A stretch of DNA of 29,528 nucleotides, taken from NCBI RefSeq assembly GCF_000497445.1, contig NZ_CM002285.1:7370222-7399749 (forward strand), read 5' to 3'. Position numbers and translations under genes: made by a program. This document shows positions 1 to 7,253 of the stretch, in pieces. This DNA is from Streptomyces roseochromogenus subsp. oscitans DS 12.976 (GTDB taxonomy: Bacteria; Actinomycetota; Actinomycetes; Streptomycetales; Streptomycetaceae). The first letter of the stretch is position 1; the number at the start of each line of letters is the position of its first letter. The notes beneath the pieces were generated by a model, which saw only the letters and a list, made by a program, of their open reading frames with translations, was not told where the DNA came from and ran no database searches.

Positions 1-160
1 GCGCGGCCCAGCAGGCCACGTTCGCGCCCGCGCCGCCCGGCACCGTCCTGATCGCGGCGGCCGTGTCGGTGCCGGCCGCGAGCGGCCCCCGGTGCCGGGC
101 GACCACATCCGTGACCACGTCGCCGACGACCAGCAGGGCCCCGCCCCCGCCCGTGGTCAC
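1..160 (-). CDS. psuK: PfkB-family carbohydrate kinase, N-terminal part (probable pseudouridine kinase)
   Basis: Only the first 53 codons lie in the window and the gene runs off the left edge. Translation from a GTG at 160 gives a hydrophobic first strand (LLVVGDVVTDVV) and then the glycine-rich TVPGGAGANVA stretch, the PfkB family N-terminal pattern in which the GG-x-x-x-N segment contacts the sugar. The start overlaps the stop of psuG in a GTGA tetranucleotide, so it should be translationally coupled to it. PfkB kinases next to psuG commonly phosphorylate pseudouridine to pseudouridine-5'-phosphate, the substrate of PsuG; that specific role is inferred from the neighbour because the C-terminal GAGD motif is outside the window. 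Confidence 0.75.
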   Translation of the reverse strand, partial: MTTGGGGALLVVGDVVTDVVARHRGPLAAGTDTAAAIRTVPGGAGANVACWAA

Positions 161-1062
161 CTGCCGGCCCACGCCGTGGCGATCCGCGCCGCCAGCCGTA
201 CATTCCCGCGCACGGCCGCCAGATTCGCGCTCAGGGAGGCGCCGTCGGTGTGCCGGACCAGGTAGTCCAGCAGGAACGGGGTCACGGCCTGCCCGGTGAT
301 GCCCTGCTCCGCGCAGGCGCGCAGAGCGTCGGCGAGCACGCGTGCGTGCAGCGCGGGATCGAGCTGCTCCGCCGCGGGGACGGGATGGGCGACGATCAGA
401 GCCGACTCCGGCGCGCCGAGCGCGTCCTGGGCCCGCATGACATCCGCGACCTGATCCGGGGTGTCCAGCCTCCAGTCGACCGGATGCCCCGAATCCGAGA
501 GATAGAAGCCGGGGAACCGGTCCGTGCCGTACCCGGCGACGGCCACGCCCAGGGTCTCCAGCCGCTGCAGGGTCGCCGGCACGTCCAGGATCGACTTCAC
601 GCCCGCGCAGACCACGGTGATCCGGGTGCGGGCCAGCAGACCCAGGTCGGCCGACTCGTCCTGAGTCACCGTCCACTCCCGGTGCACACCGCCCAGCCCG
701 CCGGTGGCGAACACCCGGATGCCCGCGAGCGCGGCCAGCTGTGCCGTCGCCGACACCGTGGTCGCCCCGCTCACGCCGGCCGCCACGGCGAGCGGCAGAT
801 CGCGGTGGCCCAGCTTGCGGATGCCCTCCTCGTTCGCGATCCGCTCCAGCTGCTCCTTGTCCAGGCCGACGCGGGGCCGGCCGTCGAGCACGGCGATGGT
901 CGCCGGTACGGCGCGCTCTCGCCGCACGGCGTCCTCCAGCTCCAGCGCCACCTGCAGGTTGCGCGGGCGGGGCAGACCATGGGCGATGATCGTGGACTCC
1001 AGGGCCACCACCGGTCGCCGCGCGTCGATCGCTTCCCGGACCTCTTCCGACACCACCAGCAC
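157..1062 (-). CDS. psuG: Pseudouridine-5'-phosphate glycosidase
   Basis: 301 residues, full family length. PsuG reversibly cleaves pseudouridine-5'-phosphate into uracil and ribose-5-phosphate in pseudouridine breakdown. The family signature ALESTIIAHGLPRP is at residues 20-33 (Glu22 is the conserved acid), followed by HRDLPLAVAAGVSGATTV (86-103), ATGGLGGVHR (119-128) and VVCAGVKSILD (150-160), whose Lys156 matches the Schiff-base lysine of the E. coli enzyme. The GTG start at 1062 has a GGGAGG ribosome site about 9 nt upstream; other GTG codons follow at 1056 and 1053. The stop overlaps the kinase start by 4 bases. The gene diverges from the VOC gene, and a 12-base match to half of the LacI-type operator at 23638-23663 lies at 1121-1132. 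Family assignment is secure. Confidence 0.93.
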   Translation of the reverse strand: MLVVSEEVREAIDARRPVVALESTIIAHGLPRPRNLQVALELEDAVRRERAVPATIAVLDGRPRVGLDKEQLERIANEEGIRKLGHRDLPLAVAAGVSGATTVSATAQLAALAGIRVFATGGLGGVHREWTVTQDESADLGLLARTRITVVCAGVKSILDVPATLQRLETLGVAVAGYGTDRFPGFYLSDSGHPVDWRLDTPDQVADVMRAQDALGAPESALIVAHPVPAAEQLDPALHARVLADALRACAEQGITGQAVTPFLLDYLVRHTDGASLSANLAAVRGNVRLAARIATAWAGR

Positions 1063-1120
1063 CAGGCACCGCCTCCCGTCCGTCGGCTTTTCCTCATCTC
1101 TGGCGAGCCTCGGCGGCCGC

Positions 1121-1132
1121 TAAACGCTTGCG
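1121..1132. promoter_or_regulatory. Candidate LacI-type operator half-site upstream of psuG
   Basis: TAAACGCTTGCG here is identical over 12 bases to the left half of the perfect palindrome at 23638-23663 in front of the LacI gene. The other half of the palindrome is not present here (the following bases do not match). It lies about 60 bp upstream of the psuG start and 32 bp upstream of the VOC start. With a sequence this rich in G/C, a 12-mer with six A/T bases is unlikely by chance, but binding by a half-site alone is uncertain. Confidence 0.3.
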
Positions 1133-1163
1133 GTCTGTGGGGGACGCCACCAGCCTGGGCCGC

Positions 1164-1595
1164 ATGACGAAGAACAGCATGCGTCTCGACCACATCGTCC
1201 TGTGGGTGACCGATCCGCTCGCCGCGGCCCGCTTCTACCAAGGGGCCGTCGGACTGGAGCCCGTGCGGGTCGCCGAGTTCGCCGAGGGAAAGGCCGCGTT
1301 CCCGTCCGTGCGCGTCAACGACGAGACCATCCTGGACCTCGCCCTGCTCGCCTTCGCGGAACGCATGAAGATGCTGCCCGGTGCGGCCGCCAGCGCCGGC
1401 CACCCGGTCAACCACATCTGTCTGTCCCTGCCCGCCGACGCCTTCGACGCCCTGCGCACCCGGCTGGCGGAGCACGGCGTACCCCTGAGCGACATCGGCC
1501 ACAACTCGTTCGGCGCCCGCGGCAAGGCCTCGCGCAGCTTCTACTTCCGGGACCCCGACGGCAACGTCTTCGAGGCCCGGCACTACGACGAGTAG
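1164..1595 (+). CDS. VOC (glyoxalase/bleomycin-resistance) family protein
   Basis: 143 residues from the ATG at 1164; earlier in-frame TTG (1128) and GTG (1137) codons and a later ATG (1179) are possible. It shows the two beta-alpha-beta-beta-beta halves of the vicinal-oxygen-chelate fold: LDHIVLWVTDPLAAARFYQ at the N-terminus (His10 in strand 1), a VNHICLSL strand opening the second half, and the family ending FYFRDPDGNVFEARHY with Glu137 in the usual metal-ligand position. This supports a single-domain metal-dependent lyase/dioxygenase-fold protein. The substrate cannot be told. No clear ribosome site precedes the chosen start. It is divergent from psuG and convergent with ogt. Confidence 0.85.
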   Translation: MTKNSMRLDHIVLWVTDPLAAARFYQGAVGLEPVRVAEFAEGKAAFPSVRVNDETILDLALLAFAERMKMLPGAAASAGHPVNHICLSLPADAFDALRTRLAEHGVPLSDIGHNSFGARGKASRSFYFRDPDGNVFEARHYDE

Positions 1596-1621
1596 CCGCA
1601 CCCGGTCGGCGACGAGCGGAA

Positions 1622-1651
1622 GGGACTGGTCGGAGTCGAGTGGCCGGTCCC
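1622..1651. terminator. Candidate bidirectional hairpin between convergent VOC and ogt genes
   Basis: A 10-bp stem with two G-T wobbles pairs 1622-1631 (GGGACTGGTC) with 1642-1651 (GGCCGGTCCC) around a 10-nt loop. It sits in the 58-bp gap between two convergent stop codons. There is no T-tract, as is common for Streptomyces terminators. Confidence 0.4.
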
Positions 1652-1653
1652 GG

Positions 1654-2208
1654 TCAGAACAGCGGCTCGGGCAGCACACCCTCCAGGGCGAGCAGCCTGC
1701 GCTTGGTCTCCAGGCCGCCCCCGAAGCCGCCGATGCCGCCGTCGCTCTCCACCACCCGGTGACACGGCACGACCACCGGCAGCGGATTGGCACCCATCGC
1801 CGCGCCGACCGCCTGCGCCCCGCCGGGCTGCCCGACCCGCCCGGCTAGATCGCCGTACCCCACCACCGTGCCGTACGGCACACCGGCCGCCAGCTCGCGC
1901 AGCACCTGCCGGTTGAAACCGGAGATCAGCGACCAGTCCAGCGGCAGCTCGAAGTCGTGCCGCTCGCCCGCGAAGTACGCCAGCAGCTGGCGTATCGCCT
2001 CCGCCAGCAGCGGCGAGTCCGGATCCTCCACGGGAGCGCCGCCCAACCGGTCGGCCAGCCGCTCCACGGCGCGGTCGCGCACCGCGTCCGTGGCGTGGAA
2101 GACCACATTGACCAGGCCGTCCCGGGTCGCTGCCAGCATCAGCGGCCCGATGTCCGTGCCCACCACGGCCCACACGACCCGCTGTTCATCCTGCCCATGG
2201 CTGTCCAT
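1654..2208 (-). CDS. ogt: Methylated-DNA--protein-cysteine S-methyltransferase
   Basis: 184 residues, normal length. The protein removes alkyl groups from O6-alkylguanine by irreversible transfer to its own cysteine. The active-site motif VVPCHRVV is at 146-153 with Cys149 as acceptor; upstream are the DNA-binding helix region FNRQVLRELAAGVPYGTVVGYGDLA (98-122) and the conserved Asn of ANPLPVVVPCH, and downstream GGFGGGLETKRRLLALE. The ATG at 2208 was chosen because a PafBC-type promoter (TTGTCAGTG-N8-TACCGT, 2215-2237) ends 6 nt before it, predicting a leaderless mRNA with no need for a ribosome site, and none is present. Extending the frame upstream would run over this promoter and into the neighbouring GDPD gene. 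Direct-reversal repair fits the damage-inducible promoter. Confidence 0.93.
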   Translation of the reverse strand: MDSHGQDEQRVVWAVVGTDIGPLMLAATRDGLVNVVFHATDAVRDRAVERLADRLGGAPVEDPDSPLLAEAIRQLLAYFAGERHDFELPLDWSLISGFNRQVLRELAAGVPYGTVVGYGDLAGRVGQPGGAQAVGAAMGANPLPVVVPCHRVVESDGGIGGFGGGLETKRRLLALEGVLPEPLF

Positions 2209-2214
2209 GCGCCC

Positions 2215-2237
2215 ACGGTACGACCCGCCACTGACAA
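2215..2237 (-). promoter_or_regulatory. PafBC-type DNA-damage promoter of ogt
   Basis: On the minus strand TTGTCAGTG (2237-2229), 8 nt, TACCGT (2220-2215). This matches the actinobacterial RecA-independent damage promoter TTGTCRGTG-N8-TANNNT exactly. The -10 hexamer ends 6 nt before the ATG. Confidence 0.85.
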
Positions 2238-2249
2238 CGTCCGCCGCGA

Positions 2250-3122
2250 TCAGTTCGAACCCAGCGCCGCCTTCACCACGTCGGGCTTGTTGGTGATCAT
2301 CCCGTCGACGCCGTAGCCCGCGACCCGGCGGGCGGTGGCCGCGTCGTTCACCGTCCAGGCGAACACCCTGAGCGGCTTGTCGTGCGGCCCCTCGAAGGAG
2401 TGCACGGCCGAGACGTACCCCTTGGAGAGAGATCCGTACGACGGGTTGATCAGATCGGTGAAGCGCGCGAACTGATGCAGCTGCGCCGCGGTGGGCGTCC
2501 CGAGGTAGGCGGTGGTGATCGCGGGCCTCAGCTCGTGCACGGTCCGGATGCTGTCGGCGCTGAAGCTCTGCACGATCAGCCGCTTCAGATGCCTCTGGTC
2601 GAGCCAGCCCTCGCTGCCGAGTTGCTTCAGGATCTGCTGCGCGAGGCCCGGATACAGCTCCGGGTTCTTGATCTCCAGGAGCAGCTTCTCGTGGTTGTGC
2701 TCGATGTGGCACATATAGTCCTTCAGCGTCGGCACGCGCGTGCCCGCGTACGCGGGGGAGTACCAGCTGCCGGCGTCCAGGCGGGCGATCTCGGCCGCGG
2801 TGAAGTCCTTGACCTTCCACGGCGCCCGGCCGGGGAAGACCTGCTCGACGTTCGTGGTGCGCTGCAGGCTGTCGTCGTGGATGACGACCAGCTCGCCGTC
2901 CTTGGTGCGCTGGACGTCGTTCTCGACCCAGGTGAAGCCCAGCTGCGCGGCCTTGTCGATCGAGGCAAGCGTGTTCTCGGGGGCGTAGGCGGAGGCACCC
3001 CGGTGGGCGATCACCGTGGTCTCGCTTTCGTCACCGGCCCGGGCGTCGGAGGTGGGGCTCAGCAGCAGGGCCACCGTCCCCAGGACCGCGGCGGCCATGG
3101 GGGCAACTACGCGCGCGTGCAT
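2250..3122 (-). CDS. glpQ2: Secreted glycerophosphodiester phosphodiesterase
   Basis: 290 residues. GDPD enzymes hydrolyse glycerophosphodiesters (from deacylated phospholipids or teichoic-acid fragments) to glycerol-3-phosphate and an alcohol. The N-terminus is a Sec signal peptide: basic start, hydrophobic MAAAVLGTVALLL, and a cleavage-like SDARA/G at about residue 29. The TIM-barrel GDPD motifs follow: AHRGASAYAPENT (His40, Arg41, Glu49), ENDVQRTKDGELVVIHDD (Glu67, Asp69, His82), and later LLLEIKN and VFAWTVND. The start has a good GAGGAG ribosome site 7 nt upstream. The upstream region has 11-nt-phased GTTGACC-like units at 3149-3181 that resemble a PHO box. S. coelicolor glpQ1 and glpQ2 are known PhoP-controlled secreted GDPDs; the symbol glpQ2 is inferred from position near uvrB and is less sure than the function. 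Confidence 0.9.
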   Translation of the reverse strand: MHARVVAPMAAAVLGTVALLLSPTSDARAGDESETTVIAHRGASAYAPENTLASIDKAAQLGFTWVENDVQRTKDGELVVIHDDSLQRTTNVEQVFPGRAPWKVKDFTAAEIARLDAGSWYSPAYAGTRVPTLKDYMCHIEHNHEKLLLEIKNPELYPGLAQQILKQLGSEGWLDQRHLKRLIVQSFSADSIRTVHELRPAITTAYLGTPTAAQLHQFARFTDLINPSYGSLSKGYVSAVHSFEGPHDKPLRVFAWTVNDAATARRVAGYGVDGMITNKPDVVKAALGSN

Positions 3123-3148
3123 GCAGACTCCTCGCGTCGAGCGAATAC

Positions 3149-3181
3149 GGACAGCAACCAGACTGACAGCAGACGGTCAAC
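3149..3181 (-). promoter_or_regulatory. Candidate PHO box (PhoP-binding direct repeats)
   Basis: Three successive 11-nt units read on the minus strand: GTTGACCGTCT (3181-3171), GCTGTCAGTCT (3170-3160), GGTTGCTGTCC (3159-3149). The first matches the PHO-box core GTTCACC at 6 of 7 positions; the others are weak. A possible -10, TATTCG, lies at 3147-3142. Phosphate-starvation control is expected for this enzyme class in Streptomyces. Confidence 0.4.
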
Positions 3182-3284
3182 GACACCTGTGTGCACGATG
3201 GCCACACACTCAACGGAGATGTCCATGCCCGCTCACGGGTGCCGCACAACTGCGGCAAGGCCGTGTTTCTTTGCCGGAAAATCG

Positions 3285-3313
3285 TTCGACCATTCCGGTG
3301 GGGGTCATACTCT
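3285..3313 (+). promoter_or_regulatory. Possible housekeeping-type promoter of the MHYT gene
   Basis: TTCGAC (3285-3290), 17 nt, TACTCT (3308-3313). Each hexamer is only partly like the HrdB consensus. It would give a leader of about 80 nt. Confidence 0.3.
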
Positions 3314-3402
3314 CTGCGACAACCCTGACCGCGCGGGCGGTCCTGGGCCGGGGGAACATTTCGAGGATTCCGGGACGCAAGAGGGCGGAAGGGCAGCCGC
3401 GG

Positions 3403-4281
3403 ATGCAAGGCACGGTCGACGGATTCAGCTACGGGGCCGTCACCCCGCTGGTGGCCTATCTGATGGCCTGCCTCGGTGGCGCCCTCGGCCTGCGCTGCAC
3501 CACACGGTCCCTGCTGGTCACGCACTCTTGGCGACCCGCCTGGCTGGCCCTCGGCTCGGCTGCGATCGGCTCCGGCATATGGACCATGCACTTCGTCGCC
3601 ATGATGGGCTTCGCCATCAAGGAGACGCCGATCCACTACGACAAGCCGATCACCTACGCGAGCCTCGGCCTAGCCATCGTCATGGTCGGTGTCGGGATCT
3701 TCATCGTCGGCTACCGGGGCGCGACCGGCGCCGCTCTGTTCACCGGCGGCACGATCACCGGTCTGGGCGTCGCCTCTATGCACTACCTCGGCATGGCGGG
3801 CGTGCACTTCCACGGGCACTTCACCTACAACACGTTCACCGTCGCCGCCTCCGTGGTCATAGCGGTCGTGGCCGCCACCGCCGCCCTGTGGGCCGCCGGG
3901 CGCGTCCGGGGCTTCATGTGGAGCGTGGGGGCGAGCCTCGTCATGGGGCTCGCGGTGAGCGGTATGCACTACATGGGCATGGCGGCCCTGGGCGTCCACC
4001 TCGACGGCACGTCCCACGCCGCCGGAGGCGCGCCGGAGCCGTCGGTGCTCGCGCCCATGCTGATCGGCCCGCTCGCTTTCCTGCTCCTCGCGGGCATCGT
4101 CGTGATCTTCGATCCGCTGATGGTCATGGGCCGCCCCGTCCCGATACCCGTCGAGCAGAAACCGGGTGTCCCGGCCGCCGCCGTAGCCTCCCACCCGGAC
4201 CGCCGTCCCGCTCTCCAGGAGGGGCGCCGGCCGGTCCGCAGGGCCGAGCACCACGCCTCCCGGACCCCGCAGAACCGCTGA
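3403..4281 (+). CDS. MHYT-domain integral membrane sensor protein
   Basis: 292 residues with about seven hydrophobic segments between residues 10 and 240. Three copies of the MHYT signature are visible: [24 protein letters not shown] and [16 protein letters not shown] repeats are proposed to bind a copper ion through Met and His near the outer face and to sense oxygen, CO or NO. In most proteins this domain is fused to GGDEF/EAL or kinase output domains; here it stands alone, followed only by a polar, Pro/Arg-rich cytoplasmic tail of about 50 residues. The ATG at 3403 starts just before the first helix; a GGAAGG lies about 11 nt upstream. It is codirectional with uvrB, whose own promoter lies directly after its stop, so it is probably not in the repair operon. 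The signal it senses and its partner are unknown. Confidence 0.85.
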   Translation: MQGTVDGFSYGAVTPLVAYLMACLGGALGLRCTTRSLLVTHSWRPAWLALGSAAIGSGIWTMHFVAMMGFAIKETPIHYDKPITYASLGLAIVMVGVGIFIVGYRGATGAALFTGGTITGLGVASMHYLGMAGVHFHGHFTYNTFTVAASVVIAVVAATAALWAAGRVRGFMWSVGASLVMGLAVSGMHYMGMAALGVHLDGTSHAAGGAPEPSVLAPMLIGPLAFLLLAGIVVIFDPLMVMGRPVPIPVEQKPGVPAAAVASHPDRRPALQEGRRPVRRAEHHASRTPQNR

Positions 4282-4291
4282 ACCGGGCCCG

Positions 4292-4314
4292 TTGTCAGTG
4301 GGGGGTCGTACGGT
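4292..4314 (+). promoter_or_regulatory. PafBC-type DNA-damage promoter of uvrB
   Basis: TTGTCAGTG (4292-4300), 8 nt, TACGGT (4309-4314). The -10 hexamer ends 7 nt before the ATG at 4322, so the uvrB mRNA is predicted to be leaderless. Confidence 0.85.
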
Positions 4315-4321
4315 GGATGGC

Positions 4322-6460
4322 ATGCGGCCCGTTTCCCACATCGAACGCACGGTGGCGCCTTTCGAGGTCGTCAGCCCCTACCAGCCCAACGGCGACCAGC
4401 CGGCGGCCATCGCCGAGCTGGCCCAGCGCATCGAGGCCGGTGAGAAAGACGTCGTCCTGCTGGGCGCGACCGGCACCGGCAAGTCCGCCACCACGGCGTG
4501 GATGATCGAAAAGCTCCAGCGCCCCACGCTCGTGATGGCGCCGAACAAAACGCTGGCCGCCCAGCTGGCCAACGAGTTCCGCGAGCTGCTGCCGAACAAC
4601 GCGGTCGAGTACTTCGTCTCGTACTACGACTACTACCAGCCCGAGGCCTATGTCCCGCAGTCGGACACGTACATCGAAAAGGACTCCTCGATCAACGAGG
4701 AGGTAGAGCGGCTGCGCCACTCGGCGACGAATTCGCTGCTCACCCGCCGCGACGTCATCGTGGTCGCCTCGGTGTCCTGCATCTACGGCCTCGGTACTCC
4801 GCAGGAGTACGTGGACCGGATGGTCCCCCTCCGCGTCGGCGACGAGATCGACCGGGACGAGCTGCTGCGCCGCTTCGTCGACATCCAGTACACGCGCAAC
4901 GACATGGCCTTCACCCGCGGCACCTTCCGGGTCCGCGGCGACACCATCGAGATCTTCCCGGTCTACGAGGAACTGGCCGTCCGCATCGAGATGTTCGGCG
5001 ACGAGATCGAGGCGCTGTCCACACTGCACCCGCTCACCGGCGAGATCATCAGTGACGACGAGCAGTTGTACGTCTTCCCCGCCTCCCACTACGTCGCCGG
5101 CCCCGAGCGCATGGAGCGGGCCATCAACGACATCGAGAAGGAGCTGGGGGAGCGCCTGGCCGAGCTGGAGAAGCAGGGCAAGCTCCTGGAGGCCCAGCGC
5201 CTGCGGATGCGTACGACGTACGACATCGAGATGCTCCGCCAGATCGGCTCCTGCTCCGGTGTGGAGAACTACTCGATGCACTTCGACGGCCGCTTGCCCG
5301 GCTCCCCGCCCAACACCCTGCTGGACTACTTCCCGGACGACTTCCTGCTCGTCATCGACGAGTCGCATGTCACCGTCCCGCAGATCGGCGCCATGTACGA
5401 GGGCGACGCCTCCCGCAAGCGCACCCTCGTCGACCACGGCTTCCGTCTGCCCTCCGCGCTGGACAACCGCCCCCTGAAGTGGGAGGAGTTCCAGGAGCGC
5501 ATCGGCCAGACCGTCTACCTCTCGGCCACTCCGGGCACGTATGAGCTGTCGCGCTCCGACGGCGTCGTCGAGCAGATCATCCGCCCGACCGGCCTGGTCG
5601 ACCCGGAGGTCGTGGTCAAGCCCACCGAGGGCCAGATCGACGACCTGGTGCACGAGATCCGCAAGCGCACCGAGAAGGACGAGCGCGTTCTCGTCACCAC
5701 GCTCACCAAGAAGATGGCCGAGGACCTCACCGACTACTTCCTGGAGCTCGGCATCCAGGTGCGCTATCTGCACAGCGACGTCGACACCCTGCGCCGCGTC
5801 GAGCTGCTGCGCGAGCTGCGCTCCGGTGAGTACGACGTCCTGGTCGGCATCAACCTCCTGCGTGAGGGCCTCGACCTGCCCGAGGTGTCCCTGGTGGCGA
5901 TCCTGGACGCGGACAAGGAAGGCTTCCTGCGCTCGGGCACCTCACTGATCCAGACCATCGGCCGCGCGGCGCGCAATGTCTCCGGCCAGGTCCATATGTA
6001 CGCCGACAAGATCACCCCGGCGATGGAGAAGGCCATCGAGGAGACCAACCGTCGCCGGGAGAAGCAGGTCGCCTACAACAAGGCCAACGGCATCGACCCG
6101 CAGCCGCTGCGCAAGAAGATCAACGACATCGTCGCGCAGATCGCCCGCGAGGAGGTCGACACCGAGCAGCTCCTGGGCTCCGGCTACCGCAAGTCCAAGG
6201 ACGGCAAGGGTGCCAAGGCACCCGTCCCGTCGCTGGGCGACAAGGCGGCCAAGGGCGCGAAGGCCGGCAAGGCGGCCAAGGGCAAGGCGGTGCCCACGGA
6301 CCGCCCGGCGGCCGAACTCGCCGAGCAGATCGAGGAGATGACCGAGCGCATGCGCGCCGCCGCCGCGGAGCTGCAGTTCGAGATCGCGGCCCGGCTGCGC
6401 GACGAGGTCTCGGAGATGAAGAAGGAACTGCGCCAGATGCGGGAAGCCGGCCTCGCCTGA
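4322..6460 (+). CDS. uvrB: UvrABC excinuclease subunit B
   Basis: 712 residues. UvrB is the damage-verifying helicase-like ATPase of nucleotide excision repair; it is loaded by UvrA and then recruits UvrC. Walker A GATGTGKS is at 48-55, the beta-hairpin that clamps the damaged strand ([17 protein letters not shown]) at about 100-120, the DESH box at 346-349, the helicase C domain ([44 protein letters not shown]) at about 480-550, and the C-terminal UVR motif that binds UvrC at about 662-710. Between the helicase and UVR parts (about 622-660) is a Lys/Ala/Gly-rich linker. The ATG at 4322 was chosen over an upstream GTG because it begins the conserved N-terminus and sits 7 nt after the -10 of the damage promoter. 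It is monocistronic by appearance, since the next gene has its own promoter. Confidence 0.97.
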   Translation: MRPVSHIERTVAPFEVVSPYQPNGDQPAAIAELAQRIEAGEKDVVLLGATGTGKSATTAWMIEKLQRPTLVMAPNKTLAAQLANEFRELLPNNAVEYFVSYYDYYQPEAYVPQSDTYIEKDSSINEEVERLRHSATNSLLTRRDVIVVASVSCIYGLGTPQEYVDRMVPLRVGDEIDRDELLRRFVDIQYTRNDMAFTRGTFRVRGDTIEIFPVYEELAVRIEMFGDEIEALSTLHPLTGEIISDDEQLYVFPASHYVAGPERMERAINDIEKELGERLAELEKQGKLLEAQRLRMRTTYDIEMLRQIGSCSGVENYSMHFDGRLPGSPPNTLLDYFPDDFLLVIDESHVTVPQIGAMYEGDASRKRTLVDHGFRLPSALDNRPLKWEEFQERIGQTVYLSATPGTYELSRSDGVVEQIIRPTGLVDPEVVVKPTEGQIDDLVHEIRKRTEKDERVLVTTLTKKMAEDLTDYFLELGIQVRYLHSDVDTLRRVELLRELRSGEYDVLVGINLLREGLDLPEVSLVAILDADKEGFLRSGTSLIQTIGRAARNVSGQVHMYADKITPAMEKAIEETNRRREKQVAYNKANGIDPQPLRKKINDIVAQIAREEVDTEQLLGSGYRKSKDGKGAKAPVPSLGDKAAKGAKAGKAAKGKAVPTDRPAAELAEQIEEMTERMRAAAAELQFEIAARLRDEVSEMKKELRQMREAGLA

Positions 6461-6498
6461 GCTCCCGCCACCCCGCCGGACCTCGGCGTATGCGCCAA

Positions 6499-6510
6499 GT
6501 GTTGCAACAC
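6499..6510. repeat. 12-bp perfect palindrome upstream of the terD-like promoter
   Basis: GTGTTGCAACAC is its own reverse complement. It lies 29 bp upstream of the PafBC-type -35 element of the terD-like gene and could be an operator or a weak part of the uvrB transcript end. It has no T-tract and only a 12-bp span. Confidence 0.3.
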
Positions 6511-6539
6511 CGACACAAAGCGCGGGCCGGGGTTCGGCA

Positions 6540-6562
6540 CTGTCAGTGCCCCTGCGTAGGGT
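6540..6562 (+). promoter_or_regulatory. PafBC-type DNA-damage promoter of the terD-like gene
   Basis: CTGTCAGTG (6540-6548), 8 nt, TAGGGT (6557-6562). One base differs from the TTGTCAGTG core of the other sites. Unlike ogt, uvrB and uvrC, a leader of about 50 nt follows, containing a small CCGCGC/GCGCGG hairpin (6572-6586) and a ribosome site. Confidence 0.75.
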
Positions 6563-6617
6563 TCTGGACAACCGCGCACTGCGCGGCAACAGGGGACCTT
6601 CGAGAGGGGATTCAGCG

Positions 6618-7196
6618 GTGTCCGTCAACTTGAGCAAGGGTCAGGCCATCAGCCTGGAGAAGAAGGACGGGGCCACCCTGACCGCGGTCCGTATGGGGCT
6701 CGGCTGGCAGGCGGCGAAGCGACGCGGCCTGTTCGGCTCCCGCACCCGCGAGATCGACCTGGACGCCTCGGCCGTCCTCTTCGCCGAGAAGGAGCCGGTC
6801 GACGTCGTCTTCTTCCGCCACCTGGTGAGCGACGACGGTTCCGTCCGCCACACCGGCGACAACCTCGTCGGCGGCGTCGGTCAGGGCGGGGACGACGAGG
6901 CGATCCTCGTGGACCTGCAGCGCGTTCCGGTCCACATCGACCAGATCATCTTCACCGTCAACTCCTTCACGGGCCAGACCTTCCAGGAGGTGCAGAACGC
7001 GTTCTGCCGCCTCGTGGACGAGACCAACGGCCAGGAACTCGCCCGCTACACCCTGGACGGCGGCGGCGACTACACCGCCCAGATCATGGCGAAGGTGCAC
7101 CGCGCGGGCTCGGGCTGGACGATGACCGCGCTGGGCGCCCCGGCGTACGGCCGTACGTTCCAGGACCTGATGCCGGCCATCCAGCAGCACCTGTAG
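6618..7196 (+). CDS. TerD-family protein (tellurium-resistance/stress protein)
   Basis: 192 residues, the normal TerD length. TerD domains are calcium-binding beta-sandwiches linked to tellurite resistance, phage inhibition and general stress. The order is typical: N-terminal MSVNLSKGQAISLEKKDG, DLDASAVLFAEKEPVDVVFF, the Asp-rich GDNLVGGVGQGGDDEAILVDL loop, IIFTVNSFTGQTFQEVQNAFCRLVD, and a C-terminal ALGAPAYGRTFQDLMPAIQQHL. The GDD..DL residues are where TerD proteins hold Ca2+. The GTG at 6618 follows GAGAGGGG about 8 nt upstream; the longer frame from 6546 would cover the promoter. A PafBC-type damage promoter at 6540-6562 suggests DNA-damage induction, and a TerD-domain fusion gene follows 57 bp downstream, probably cotranscribed. 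Its biochemical activity is not established. Confidence 0.92.
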   Translation: MSVNLSKGQAISLEKKDGATLTAVRMGLGWQAAKRRGLFGSRTREIDLDASAVLFAEKEPVDVVFFRHLVSDDGSVRHTGDNLVGGVGQGGDDEAILVDLQRVPVHIDQIIFTVNSFTGQTFQEVQNAFCRLVDETNGQELARYTLDGGGDYTAQIMAKVHRAGSGWTMTALGAPAYGRTFQDLMPAIQQHL

Positions 7197-7253
7197 GACC
7201 GCCGCCGCAACCGGCGGGGTGCGTACGACGGAACGACACAGGGGGCGACCGCG

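Noticed and set aside
63..299. Plus-strand frames across the psuK/psuG region
   Set aside because: Arg/Pro-rich translations antisense to well-recognised genes, a common artefact of high GC; no ribosome sites.
2382..4505. 707-residue open frame crossing the GDPD gene, MHYT gene and uvrB start
   Set aside because: It is a shadow frame overlapping three recognised genes on both strands and shows no domain.
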